DNA of 64,000 nt from JAYVYM01 sp046593925. Its GTDB lineage: Bacteria; Actinomycetota; Actinomycetes; Mycobacteriales; SCTD01. The stretch is from NCBI GenBank assembly GCA_046593925.1, contig JBKJQN010000079.1:59668-123667 (forward strand). The letters are read 5' to 3'. Position numbers and translations under genes: made by a program. Each line of letters starts with the position of its first letter. The stretch's first letter is position 1. Below are positions 15,938-23,923 of the stretch, in pieces. The notes below the pieces were generated by a model. It did no database searches, was not told where the DNA came from, and worked only from the letters and a program-made list of their open reading frames with translations.

Positions 15938-17350
15938 ATGACGCTGCTCGACCTGCCCGCCGAGCTGGCGCCTGCCCGCCCGCCACACCCGGCGGTCGTG
16001 CGGCGCCTGGCCGCCCTGCTCGACAGTTTCGACCTGGTCGCCTCCGTTGACGGCGTGGTCGTCGTGCTGGGCTGCGTACGCGGCACCGAGGTCGTCGCGT
16101 TCGCCACCGACGCGTCCGTGCAGGGTGGCGCCCTCGGCGGTGCGGGCTGTCGCGCGATCGCTGACGCGACTGACCTCGGCGTTGTCCGCGGCGCGCCCGT
16201 CGTCGGCGTGTGGCAGTCCGGGGGTGCCCGGCTGCGCGAAGGCGTCGCGGCCCTGGACGGCGTCGCGCGCACCTTCGCCGCGCAGACCCGGGCGAGCGGC
16301 CGGGTGCCGCAGATCAGCGTCGTGCTCGGCCCGGCCGCCGGCGGCGCGGCGTACGGCCCGGCGCTGACCGACGTCATCGTGATGGGCCCAGCCGGCCGGG
16401 TGTTCGTGACCGGCCCGGACATCATCCGGAGGGTGACCGGCGAGGACGTCACGTCCGAGCGGCTCGGTGGCCCGGCGACGCACACCACCCGCAGCGGCGT
16501 TGCCCACCTCGAGGCAGCGACCGACGACGAGGCCCTCTACACGGCGCGCCGGCTGGTCAGCCTGCTCGGCGCGCAGGGCGTCGTCGACCCGTACGCCGCT
16601 GACGGCCCGGATCCGGGTCCGCTGGTGCCCGGCGAGCACCGCCGCTCCTACGACGTACGTCCGGTCGTGCGCGCGATCCTGGACCCCGGCACGGTCGTGG
16701 AGCTGCAGCCGCACTGGGCCCGCAACGCCGTCACGGCGTTGGGCCGGCTCGGCGGCCGGACGGTCGGCGTCGTCGCCAACGACCCGTCGACCCTGGCCGG
16801 TTGCCTGGATGCCGACACGGGCGACAAGACCGGCCGCTTCGTCCAGTGGTGCGACAGTCTCGGAGTGCCTCTGCTGTTCCTCGTCGACGTGCCCGGCTAC
16901 CTGCCCGGGCTTTCGCAGGAGGATCTCGGCGTCGTACGGCGGGGCGCCAAGCTGCTGCACGCGTACGCCGCCGCCAGCGTCCCGCGCCTCACCGTGGTCC
17001 TGCGCAAGAGCTTCGGCGGTGCGTTCATCGCGATGGGGTCCAAGGGTCTGGGCGCTGACCACGTCTTCGCGTGGCCAGGAGCGCAGGTCGACGTGATGGG
17101 TGCGACGGCCGCCGTCGAGGTGCTGCACCGGCGCGAGCTGGCCGGGGAGCGCGACCCGCGCGCCCGGGCCGCCCTTGTCGACGCCCTGGCCGCCCACCAC
17201 GAGGCGACGACCGGCGGGCTCGCCCGGGCGCTGTCCACCGGCGCCGTCGACGCCATCATCGAGCCGGTCGACACCCGCCGGGTGCTGCTGGGTGCGCTGG
17301 CGGCGCTGCCCGACCAGCGCGGCGACCGGCACGCCAACGGACCGCTGTGA
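15938..17350 (+). CDS. accD: Acyl-CoA carboxylase carboxyltransferase (AccD6-like)
   Basis: Carboxyltransferase subunit that makes malonyl-CoA (or methylmalonyl-CoA) for the adjacent FAS. 470 residues with both halves of the crotonase-type fold fused, as in actinobacterial AccD proteins. QSGGARLREG and GPAAGGAAYGPAL form the N half; DVPGYLPG and RKSFGGAFIAMGSKGLGAD the C half. No zinc-ribbon Cys4 is seen, consistent with the propionyl/acetyl type rather than E. coli AccD. The biotin subunit is not in the window. M. tuberculosis also places accD6 after its kas genes, a strong context match. Confidence 0.88.
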   Translation: MTLLDLPAELAPARPPHPAVVRRLAALLDSFDLVASVDGVVVVLGCVRGTEVVAFATDASVQGGALGGAGCRAIADATDLGVVRGAPVVGVWQSGGARLREGVAALDGVARTFAAQTRASGRVPQISVVLGPAAGGAAYGPALTDVIVMGPAGRVFVTGPDIIRRVTGEDVTSERLGGPATHTTRSGVAHLEAATDDEALYTARRLVSLLGAQGVVDPYAADGPDPGPLVPGEHRRSYDVRPVVRAILDPGTVVELQPHWARNAVTALGRLGGRTVGVVANDPSTLAGCLDADTGDKTGRFVQWCDSLGVPLLFLVDVPGYLPGLSQEDLGVVRRGAKLLHAYAAASVPRLTVVLRKSFGGAFIAMGSKGLGADHVFAWPGAQVDVMGATAAVEVLHRRELAGERDPRARAALVDALAAHHEATTGGLARALSTGAVDAIIEPVDTRRVLLGALAALPDQRGDRHANGPL

Positions 17351-18138
17351 CGTTGGCGGCCACGCTGCCGGAGACCGGTCGGGTCGGCCAGGTGGCCTTC
17401 AGCACGATCGGTGCGGGCCTGCCGGTGACCGTCTTCGCTCATGGCCTCGGCGGCTCGGCGGCCGAGACCCGTCCGCTGGCCAGCCGGGGGGCCGGTACCC
17501 GCGTGCTGCTGAGCTTCCGTGGGCACGGCCACAGCGGCCCGCTGCCGCTCGGCTGGGACTACGACCTGCTCGCCGATGACCTGCGGGCCGTCGCCGACGC
17601 GACCGGTGCGAACTGTGCCGTCGGGCTGTCGCTCGGGGCGGGCGCCCTGCTGCGCGTGCTGTCGGTCGACCCGGCCCGGTTCGACCGGGTCGCCTTCGTG
17701 CTGCCGGCCGCCATCGATGCGACCCGCGCCGACGGCGCCACGCTGGCCCTGCAGGCTCTGGGTGACGCGATCGACGCCGCCGACGTCGACGCCGTCACCG
17801 ACCTGTTGATGGCGGACGTGCCGGCCGCGGTGCGCGAGCGGCGCGGCGTACGCCCGCTGGTCCGCCGGCGCGCGGTACTGCTCAGCAGCCGGTCCGCCCC
17901 GCGGCCGATGCGTGACGACCGGCCGCTGACCGACCGCGCCGTCCTGGACCAGGTCGTCGCGCCGGCGCTCGTCGTCGGACAGGCCGGCGACCCGCTGCAC
18001 CGCCTGGACGTCGCCCGCGAGCTGTGCACGGCCCTACCGTCCGCACAGCTGCTCGCGCTGCCCGAGGGCGGGGTCTTCTGGACCGCCACCCGCGAGATGC
18101 AGGTCCGACTCGCGGAGCACCTGGCGGGTGCCGCGTGA
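17347..18138 (+). CDS. Alpha/beta-hydrolase-fold protein in the FAS operon, apparent loss of catalytic His
   Basis: 263-residue alpha/beta-hydrolase-fold protein joined to its neighbours by GTGA overlaps at both ends (with accD before, fabI after). The oxyanion region FAHGLGGS, the nucleophile elbow GLSLGAG (Ser near 98) and an acid-containing GQAGDPLH are present. At the place where the catalytic His normally follows a small-Gly turn (GxxH...), the protein has PEGGVFWT, with no histidine. It may act as a thioesterase using another base, as a non-catalytic acyl-binding partner, or be pseudo-enzymatic. The tight placement argues for a role in fatty acid release or proofreading. Confidence 0.72.
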   Translation: MTLAATLPETGRVGQVAFSTIGAGLPVTVFAHGLGGSAAETRPLASRGAGTRVLLSFRGHGHSGPLPLGWDYDLLADDLRAVADATGANCAVGLSLGAGALLRVLSVDPARFDRVAFVLPAAIDATRADGATLALQALGDAIDAADVDAVTDLLMADVPAAVRERRGVRPLVRRRAVLLSSRSAPRPMRDDRPLTDRAVLDQVVAPALVVGQAGDPLHRLDVARELCTALPSAQLLALPEGGVFWTATREMQVRLAEHLAGAA

Positions 18139-18905
18139 GCGGGCTGCTCGAGGGCAAGCGACTGCTGGTCACCGGCGTGCTCACCGAGCAGTCGATCGCG
18201 TTCTCGGTCGCCCGGACGGCCGCGGAGCAGGGCGCCACCGTGGTGCTCAGCGGGTTCGGACGCAGCGCGTCGCTGACCAAGCGGATCGCGCGGCGGCTAC
18301 CCGGCGAGCCTGCCGTCGTCGAGCTCGACGTCACCAACGAGGACGACCTGGCCGCGCTCCCGGAGCGGGTCGGCGCGCACGTCGACGGCCTGGACGGTGT
18401 GCTGCACGCAGTCGGGTTCGCGCCCGCCGGGGCGCTCGGCGGGGGAGTGCTCGACACCCGCTGGGAGGACGTCGGGGTCGCGCTGCACGTCTCCACCTGG
18501 TCCTACCCGGCGCTGGCCCGCGCCTGCCTGCCGATGATGCCGCCGGGGTCCTCCTACGTCGGGCTCGACTTCGACGCGCGCGTCGCCTGGCCCGAGTACG
18601 ACTGGATGGGCGTCGCGAAGGCCGGCCTCGAGTCCGCAAACCGCTACCTTGCCCGCGACCTCGGGCCGCACGGCGTACGCGCCAACCTGATCGCCGCCGG
18701 TCCGCTGCGCACGATGGCGGCCAAGAGCATCCCGGGCTTCGCGAAGTTTGAGCAGGCGTGGGCCGAGCGCGCCCCGCTGGGCTGGGACATCCGCGACCCG
18801 GAGCCCGTCGCGCGCTCCTGCGTCGCCCTGCTGTCGGACTGGTTCCCGGCCACGACCGGCACGATCGTCTACGTGGACGGCGGCTTCAGCGCGATCGGCG
18901 TGTAG
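18135..18905 (+). CDS. fabI: Enoyl-ACP reductase, InhA/FabI type
   Basis: NADH-dependent last step of each elongation cycle. 256 residues, short-chain dehydrogenase fold. The nucleotide loop TGVLTEQSIAF has Ser at 20, as in InhA. The catalytic pair Tyr155-Lys162 (YDWMGVAK) and the following SANRYLARDLG block match InhA very closely, including the DFDARVAWPEYDWM stretch. GTG overlaps the hydrolase stop. It completes a self-contained FAS II set apart from FabG and the dehydratase, which are not in this window. A single InhA-like enzyme makes it a probable isoniazid/triclosan-type target. Confidence 0.92.
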   Translation: MSGLLEGKRLLVTGVLTEQSIAFSVARTAAEQGATVVLSGFGRSASLTKRIARRLPGEPAVVELDVTNEDDLAALPERVGAHVDGLDGVLHAVGFAPAGALGGGVLDTRWEDVGVALHVSTWSYPALARACLPMMPPGSSYVGLDFDARVAWPEYDWMGVAKAGLESANRYLARDLGPHGVRANLIAAGPLRTMAAKSIPGFAKFEQAWAERAPLGWDIRDPEPVARSCVALLSDWFPATTGTIVYVDGGFSAIGV

Positions 18906-19124
18906 CCGGCCCCCCGGGGTGTCTCTCAGACCGAACCAGTGGGTGCTGGGTGGCACACTTTGCGTGTCAAGTTTCCCCGTCCGACACACGAAGTCCGCCC
19001 TGAGGCCGCCCGACTGACCGCGGTAGGCGCGGCGCGGCAGATCTTTGCGTGCTTCGCTTCCTGATCACGCACATGATGTCCTGCGGGGGCCGGCCAAGGT
19101 CCGCGGCCGCGTTCGCGTCGCGAG
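18906..19124. other. Intergenic gap between convergent fabI and AhpD-like gene
   Basis: 219 bp with no credible reading frame and no strong hairpin. Slightly AT-richer than the neighbouring genes. It must contain the end signals of two converging transcripts, but none can be assigned with confidence. Confidence 0.5.
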
Positions 19125-19712
19125 CTAGGCCTTCGGGACCCGACCCATCAGGTGGAACTCCTCGTTGGGCACCAGCGCCATCGCGTGCGCGAGCCGGTTC
19201 GACATCGCGAAGAACGCCGTCACCGCGCCGACATCCCAGATGTCGTCGTCGGTGAGACCGTGCGTACGCAGGACGTCGAGATCGGCGTCCTCGACGAGCT
19301 CCGGCGTCGTCGACAGCTTCACCGCGTACGCCAGGAGCGCGGCCTGCCGAGCCGTCACCGGGGCCTGCCGCCAGTTGGTGGCCAGCTGGTCGGCGATCAG
19401 TGGGTCCTTCGCGCGCACCCGCAGGACCGCGCCGTGCGCCACCACGCAGTAGGTGCAGTCACGCTCCGCGCTGGTCGCTACGACGACCATCTCCCGCTCG
19501 GCCTTCGTCAGACCGCTCTCGCGCTCCATGATCGCGTCGTGGTAGCCGAGGAAGGCCCGCAGCTCGTCGGGTCGGTGGGCCAGCCCGAGGAAGACGTGCG
19601 GCACGAAGCCGGTCCGGTCCCCGATCGCGACGATCCGATCGCGCAGATCCGGCGGCAGCCCGTCCACCGCTGCCAGCGGGAAGCGGCTGATCCGCCGTAC
19701 GACCTGCTCCAC
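19125..19712 (-). CDS. Peroxidase-related AhpD/CMD-family protein
   Basis: 195-residue all-helical protein of the carboxymuconolactone decarboxylase/AhpD family, 'peroxidase-related' subtype. The redox motif is SAERDCTYCVVAHG (CxxC plus downstream His, near 83-96), which in AhpD relays electrons to reduce peroxides. GTG at 19712 with a GAGGGAGA Shine-Dalgarno about 8 nt upstream. It stands alone, convergent with the FAS operon, with no AhpC partner. Function as a thiol peroxidase or an unknown decarboxylase is undecided. Confidence 0.8.
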   Translation of the reverse strand: MEQVVRRISRFPLAAVDGLPPDLRDRIVAIGDRTGFVPHVFLGLAHRPDELRAFLGYHDAIMERESGLTKAEREMVVVATSAERDCTYCVVAHGAVLRVRAKDPLIADQLATNWRQAPVTARQAALLAYAVKLSTTPELVEDADLDVLRTHGLTDDDIWDVGAVTAFFAMSNRLAHAMALVPNEEFHLMGRVPKA

Positions 19713-20168
19713 GACTGTCTCCCTCGACTCTGCAGACGGGCTGGTCGGACGCTACGCGTGGCCCCGGCCGGCGCGTGGGTCACATCCCGCTCACGAGACG
19801 GGCGGGTTGACGATCACCATGCCCGGGGCGTTCCGGTCGACGATCGAGCCGGCCACCAGATGCTTGCGGCGGTGGCCGCCATCGTGGCCGGAGCGCGCCG
19901 GCGCCAGATGGCCCCCTTCGACTCCCCTGACGTCGAGGTGACGCTCGGGGTGGGTGCCGCGCTCAGATCACTGTCGGGCCCGCGGCTACGTGTCGCGCCG
20001 CGGGAGGCCGCAACCGGCCACGGCGGCCCCCCGGTCTCCGCGCGTACCGTTCCGGCAGCTCCCGTGGGAGCAGCCTCATAACGACCCTGCACCGTTGTGC
20101 GAGTCGGCGTGATCGGGGTCACAGGACGTGGTTTAGTGCGCCACCGCGACGACAGGGGAGATAACCGC
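19713..20168. other. 456-bp gap holding the liv operon promoter; no gene called
   Basis: No frame here has convincing codon structure. A minus-strand frame of about 50 codons ending near 19798 has no start codon and is not called. Close to livF there is an imperfect inverted repeat, GTGATC-GG-GGTCAC (20109-20122), and a TTTAGT (20132-20137) that could be an operator and a -10 box. GGGGAG at 20155-20160 is the livF Shine-Dalgarno. All inferred. Confidence 0.4.
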
Positions 20169-20966
20169 GTGCTCGAAGCAGTCGACCTCCAGGTCACTTA
20201 CGGCGGTGCCGTACGCGCGCTGCGGGGCGTCAGCCTGGTCGTCCCGGATGGCAAGGTCGTTGCCGTCCTGGGCAGCAACGGCGCCGGCAAGACGACCTTG
20301 CTGCGTACCGTCTCCAGCACCCTGAAGCTGCACCGCGGCAAGGTCGAGGCGGGCACGATCTCCTTCGGCGGCACCAGCCTGGTCGGCAAGGACCCGGCTG
20401 CGTGCGTGGCGCTGGGCCTGGTGCAGGTGCCGGAGGGCCGGCGGATCTTCAGCCGGCTCACGGTCGAGGAGAACCTGCGCGCCGGCGGCATGGGCGCCCG
20501 TGAAAAGGGTGCCAGGGCCGGCGCCCAGAAGCGCGTCTTCGACCTTTTCCCGGTGCTGGCCGACCGGCGCCACGGCCGGGCCGGGCTGCTGTCGGGCGGT
20601 GAGCAGCAGATGCTTGCGATCGGCCGGGCCTTGATGGCCGGGCCGGAGCTGCTGCTGCTCGACGAGCCGTCGCTCGGGCTGGCGCCGCGCATCATCGGCC
20701 AGATCGGCGAGATCGTGAGGGAGATCAACCGGCAGGGCACCTCGGTCCTGCTCGTGGAGCAGAACGCCACGATGGCGCTCGGCGTCGCCGATCTCGCGTA
20801 CGTCCTGGACGTCGGTGAGGTGGCGCTGTCCGGCGCGGCCGCCGAGCTGGCCGCCACCGAACAGGTGCAGCGTCTCTACCTCGGGCACGGCGCGGAGGAC
20901 AGCGACCAGGAGCAGGTGCAGGCGGCGGTCGCCGGCCACGGGACGCTGTCCAGGTGGCGGGCGTGA
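20169..20966 (+). CDS. livF: Branched-chain amino acid type ABC transporter, ATPase 1 (LivF)
   Basis: 265-residue ABC ATPase of the HAAT (LivF) subfamily. Walker A GSNGAGKTT, signature LSGGEQQMLAIGRAL, Walker B ELLLLDEPSLGLAP. VPEGRRIFSRLTVEENL is typical of LivF. GTG at 20169 with AGGGGAG about 8 nt upstream. First of five coupled genes (livF-G-H-M-K) making a complete importer for branched-chain amino acids or a related ligand such as amides or urea. An alternate upstream start would add about 24 residues unlike the family. Confidence 0.9.
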   Translation: MLEAVDLQVTYGGAVRALRGVSLVVPDGKVVAVLGSNGAGKTTLLRTVSSTLKLHRGKVEAGTISFGGTSLVGKDPAACVALGLVQVPEGRRIFSRLTVEENLRAGGMGAREKGARAGAQKRVFDLFPVLADRRHGRAGLLSGGEQQMLAIGRALMAGPELLLLDEPSLGLAPRIIGQIGEIVREINRQGTSVLLVEQNATMALGVADLAYVLDVGEVALSGAAAELAATEQVQRLYLGHGAEDSDQEQVQAAVAGHGTLSRWRA

Positions 20967-21814
20967 CGACCTCGACACGAGCGACGGAGCCCACTGCCGC
21001 TGAGCGGGGCATCCCGCCGCTGGAGGTACGCGAGGTCACCGTGCGCTTCGGCGCGCTCGCTGCGCTGTCCGAGGTCAGCTTCACCGTCGAGCCCGGGACC
21101 GTACACGCGATCATCGGGCCCAACGGCGCCGGCAAGTCGACGATGTTCAACGTATTGTCCGGGGTCTACCGCGCCAGTGCCGGCGAGGTGCGGTTCGGCG
21201 ACGCCGTGCTGACCCGGATGCGGCCGCACCAGATCGCCAAGCTGCACGTCGCGCGTGCGTTCCAGAACATCGCCCTGTCGGGTGGCCAAACCGTGATCGA
21301 GAACCTGATGCTCGGCCGGCACCACCTGACCAAGGCCGGCTTCCTGTCAGCTGGCCTACGGCTCCCACGGGCAACCCGCGAGGGCCGGCTGCACGGCGCG
21401 CGGGCCCGCGAGATCGCGGACTTCCTGGAGCTCGGCGACAAGGTCGACGTCCCGGTCGGGGTGCTGTCATACGGCGACCAGAAGCGGGTCGAGGTGGCGC
21501 GCGCGCTGTGCACCGAGCCCGATCTGCTGCTGCTCGACGAGCCGGTCGCAGGGATGAACTCCGAGGAGACCCGGCGGATGGCGGCCTCCATACTGGAGAT
21601 CCGGAAGGCCCTGGGGATCAGCGTCGTGCTCGTCGAGCACGACATGGGCATGGTCATGGGCATCGCGGACCGGGTGACGGTGCTCGACTTCGGTCGGCTG
21701 ATCGCCGACGGCACACCTACCCAGGTGCAGCGCGACCCCGAGGTCATCCGGGCCTACCTGGGCTCTGGCGACGAGACTGGCCCCACCACCGGCCACACCG
21801 GAGCGAAGCAGTGA
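20963..21814 (+). CDS. livG: Branched-chain amino acid type ABC transporter, ATPase 2 (LivG)
   Basis: 283-residue second ATPase. Walker A GPNGAGKST, LivG-specific ARAFQNIALSGGQTVIENLMLG, Walker B DLLLLDEPVAGMN. The signature motif is the slightly degenerate LSYGDQKRVEVARAL, as is normal in LivG. The start was set at GTG 20963, which overlaps the livF stop (GTGA); another GTG 9 nt upstream is possible. It pairs with LivF on the cytoplasmic face of LivHM. Confidence 0.9.
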   Translation: MTTSTRATEPTAAERGIPPLEVREVTVRFGALAALSEVSFTVEPGTVHAIIGPNGAGKSTMFNVLSGVYRASAGEVRFGDAVLTRMRPHQIAKLHVARAFQNIALSGGQTVIENLMLGRHHLTKAGFLSAGLRLPRATREGRLHGARAREIADFLELGDKVDVPVGVLSYGDQKRVEVARALCTEPDLLLLDEPVAGMNSEETRRMAASILEIRKALGISVVLVEHDMGMVMGIADRVTVLDFGRLIADGTPTQVQRDPEVIRAYLGSGDETGPTTGHTGAKQ

Positions 21815-22701
21815 CCCAGTTCCTGTCCCTGCTCATCAACGGGCTGTCGCTCGGCGCGATCTACGCGCTGATCGCCCTGGGATTCGCCGTCATCTTCAAG
21901 AGCAGCGAAGTCGTCAGCTTCATGCACGGCTCGCTGCTGTTGTTCGGCGCCTACACGATCGCGCGGCTCAACGCCTCGATGAGTTTCTGGCTGGCTGCGG
22001 TCCTGGGCATCGCCGCGACCGCGGTGCTCGGTCTGCTGGTCGAGCGCGTGCTCGTCAACCGGCTCCGCGGGGCGCAGGTGATCAGCCTGGCGATCCTCAC
22101 GATCGGTGTCGACATCCTGCTCGTCACCGAGCTGACCCGCCGGATCGGCTCCGACATCCCGAACATCAACCATCCGTGGGCGGGTCAGGTCGTCCGGCTG
22201 GGCGACGTCGGCATCACCGCCAACCGGCTGATCGCCATCGGCGTCGCGGCCATGCTGATCGCCATCTTCTTCGCGGTCTTCAAGTTCTCCGACTGGGGCG
22301 TGGCGATGCGCGCGGCCGCGGAAGACGGCGAGACGGCGGCCCTGATGGGCATCCGGCTGGGTCGCGTGTCCGCGCTGGCCTGGCTGGTCGCCGGCGGCCT
22401 CGCTGCCGTGGCCGGCCTGTTCCTTGTCGGCTCCCCGACGCCCGGCGTGAGCGCCGGCGTGCAGGGCGTCGCGCTGCGCGCCTTCCCGGCCGCGATCCTC
22501 GGCGGCCTGGACTCGACGGGGGGCGCACTCGTCGGCGGCTTGGTGATCGGCCTGGCGGAGTCCTTCGTCGCCGGCTACCAGAACCAGCTGCTGTTCCTCG
22601 GCCGCGGCTTCGGCGACGTCGTCCCGTACGTCGTGATGATCCTCGTGCTGCTCGTACGCCCCTCCGGGCTGTACGGGACCAAGGAGCTGACCCGTGTCTG
22701 A
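21811..22701 (+). CDS. livH: Branched-chain amino acid type ABC permease (LivH)
   Basis: 296-residue permease with about eight transmembrane helices. LivH hallmarks are NGLSLGAIYALIALGFAVIF near the start, MRAAAEDGETAALMGI in the cytoplasmic loop that contacts the ATPases, and ILGGLDSTGGALVGGLVIGLAE near the end. GTG overlaps the livG stop (GTGA). Forms the translocation channel with LivM. Confidence 0.9.
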   Translation: MTQFLSLLINGLSLGAIYALIALGFAVIFKSSEVVSFMHGSLLLFGAYTIARLNASMSFWLAAVLGIAATAVLGLLVERVLVNRLRGAQVISLAILTIGVDILLVTELTRRIGSDIPNINHPWAGQVVRLGDVGITANRLIAIGVAAMLIAIFFAVFKFSDWGVAMRAAAEDGETAALMGIRLGRVSALAWLVAGGLAAVAGLFLVGSPTPGVSAGVQGVALRAFPAAILGGLDSTGGALVGGLVIGLAESFVAGYQNQLLFLGRGFGDVVPYVVMILVLLVRPSGLYGTKELTRV

Positions 22702-23923
22702 CACCGCGTCGCTGGACCTCGCGAAGGTGGCGACCCCGGCCGACGGCGCCCGGCGGCTTGGCGAGAACGCAGGCCGACCGTCCGGCGCCGGCCGGGTCGT
22801 CCGGATCGTGCTGCTGCTGGCGCTGGCCGCAGTCCTGCTGGTGCTGCCCCTCTACGTCGACGAGTTCTGGCTGCGTACCGGCTTCGCGGCCAGCGCGGCC
22901 ATCGTCGGTGCCATCGGCCTGAACCTGCTGGTCGGCACCACCGGCCAGCTCTCCCTGGCGCACGCGTTCTTCCTGGCCGTCGGAGCCGTGACGTACGTGT
23001 ATGTCTCGGGCGCGCCGGGTGGTAGTGCGACCAAGATTGACGGCCTGCAGCTGCCGCCGCTGCTCGGTATGGTGGCCGGGGTGCTCGCCGCCGGACTGGC
23101 CGGGTTGCTGTTCTCCCCCGTCGCCGCCCGGCTGCGCGGCATCTACCTCGGCGTCGCCTCGCTCGGGCTGGTCTTCATCGGTCAGCACCTGCTCAACACG
23201 GCCACCCCCATCACCGGCGGTTTCAACGGGCGTACCACCCCGAAGTTCTCGCTGTTCGGCTTCTCCTTCAGCGACTCGAGCCCTGACCTGTTCGTGGCCG
23301 GTGTGCCGTTCGGCGAGGTGGAGCGGCTCTGGTACCTCGGTCTGGCAGCCGCGCTGCTGGCCTACCTCTTTGCCCGCAACCTGCTGCGCAGCCGTACCGG
23401 GCGAGCCCTGCAGACCCTGCGCGACAGCGAGGTGGCGGCCGCCGTCATGGGCGTCAACGTCCAGGGCTACAAGGCCCGGGTCTTCCTGGTGTCCTCGATG
23501 TACGCCGGTCTCGCCGGGGTCCTCTATGCGCTGTCGATCGGTTCGATCGCGCCGGAGTCCTTCGGCCTGGACCTCTCGGTGCTCTATCTCGCGATGATCG
23601 TGCTCGGCGGGCTCGGCTCGGTCGGTGGGGCCGTCATCGGGGCGGTCTTCGTCAGCGCGCTGCCACTGGTTTTCCAGCAGTACGCCGGGTCGCTGCCGTT
23701 CGTGTCCGAGCCCGGCCAGGGCGGGGTCAACGCCGGTCAGGCCGCGCGCCTGCTGTACGGCCTGGCGATCGTCCTGGTCGTGCTGTTCGAGCCGGCCGGC
23801 CTCGCCGGGCTGGCGCAACGTGGCCGGCGACCCCGGCGTCCGGCGGCGGCCAGCCCCACCGACCCATCCACACCGTCCCCCACCTCGGGGACGGCTACGT
23901 CACAACCAGGGAGTTCCGCATGA
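22694..23923 (+). CDS. livM: Branched-chain amino acid type ABC permease (LivM)
   Basis: 409-residue permease with a hydrophilic N-terminal arm of about 35 residues, then about ten transmembrane helices. LivM markers are NLLVGTTGQLSLAHAFF, RALQTLRDSEVAAAVMGVNV in the coupling loop, and VLGGLGSVGGAVIGAVF. The C-terminus has a Ser/Thr/Pro-rich tail of about 35 residues. GTG overlaps the livH coding end by 8 nt, and its stop overlaps the livK ATG (ATGA). Confidence 0.9.
   Translation: MSDTASLDLAKVATPADGARRLGENAGRPSGAGRVVRIVLLLALAAVLLVLPLYVDEFWLRTGFAASAAIVGAIGLNLLVGTTGQLSLAHAFFLAVGAVTYVYVSGAPGGSATKIDGLQLPPLLGMVAGVLAAGLAGLLFSPVAARLRGIYLGVASLGLVFIGQHLLNTATPITGGFNGRTTPKFSLFGFSFSDSSPDLFVAGVPFGEVERLWYLGLAAALLAYLFARNLLRSRTGRALQTLRDSEVAAAVMGVNVQGYKARVFLVSSMYAGLAGVLYALSIGSIAPESFGLDLSVLYLAMIVLGGLGSVGGAVIGAVFVSALPLVFQQYAGSLPFVSEPGQGGVNAGQAARLLYGLAIVLVVLFEPAGLAGLAQRGRRPRRPAAASPTDPSTPSPTSGTATSQPGSSA

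Noticed and set aside
19798..19945. Minus-strand frame of about 48 codons ending IVDRNAPGMVIVNPPVS
   Set aside because: No start codon in frame and no family recognised; possibly a remnant, but the evidence is too thin.
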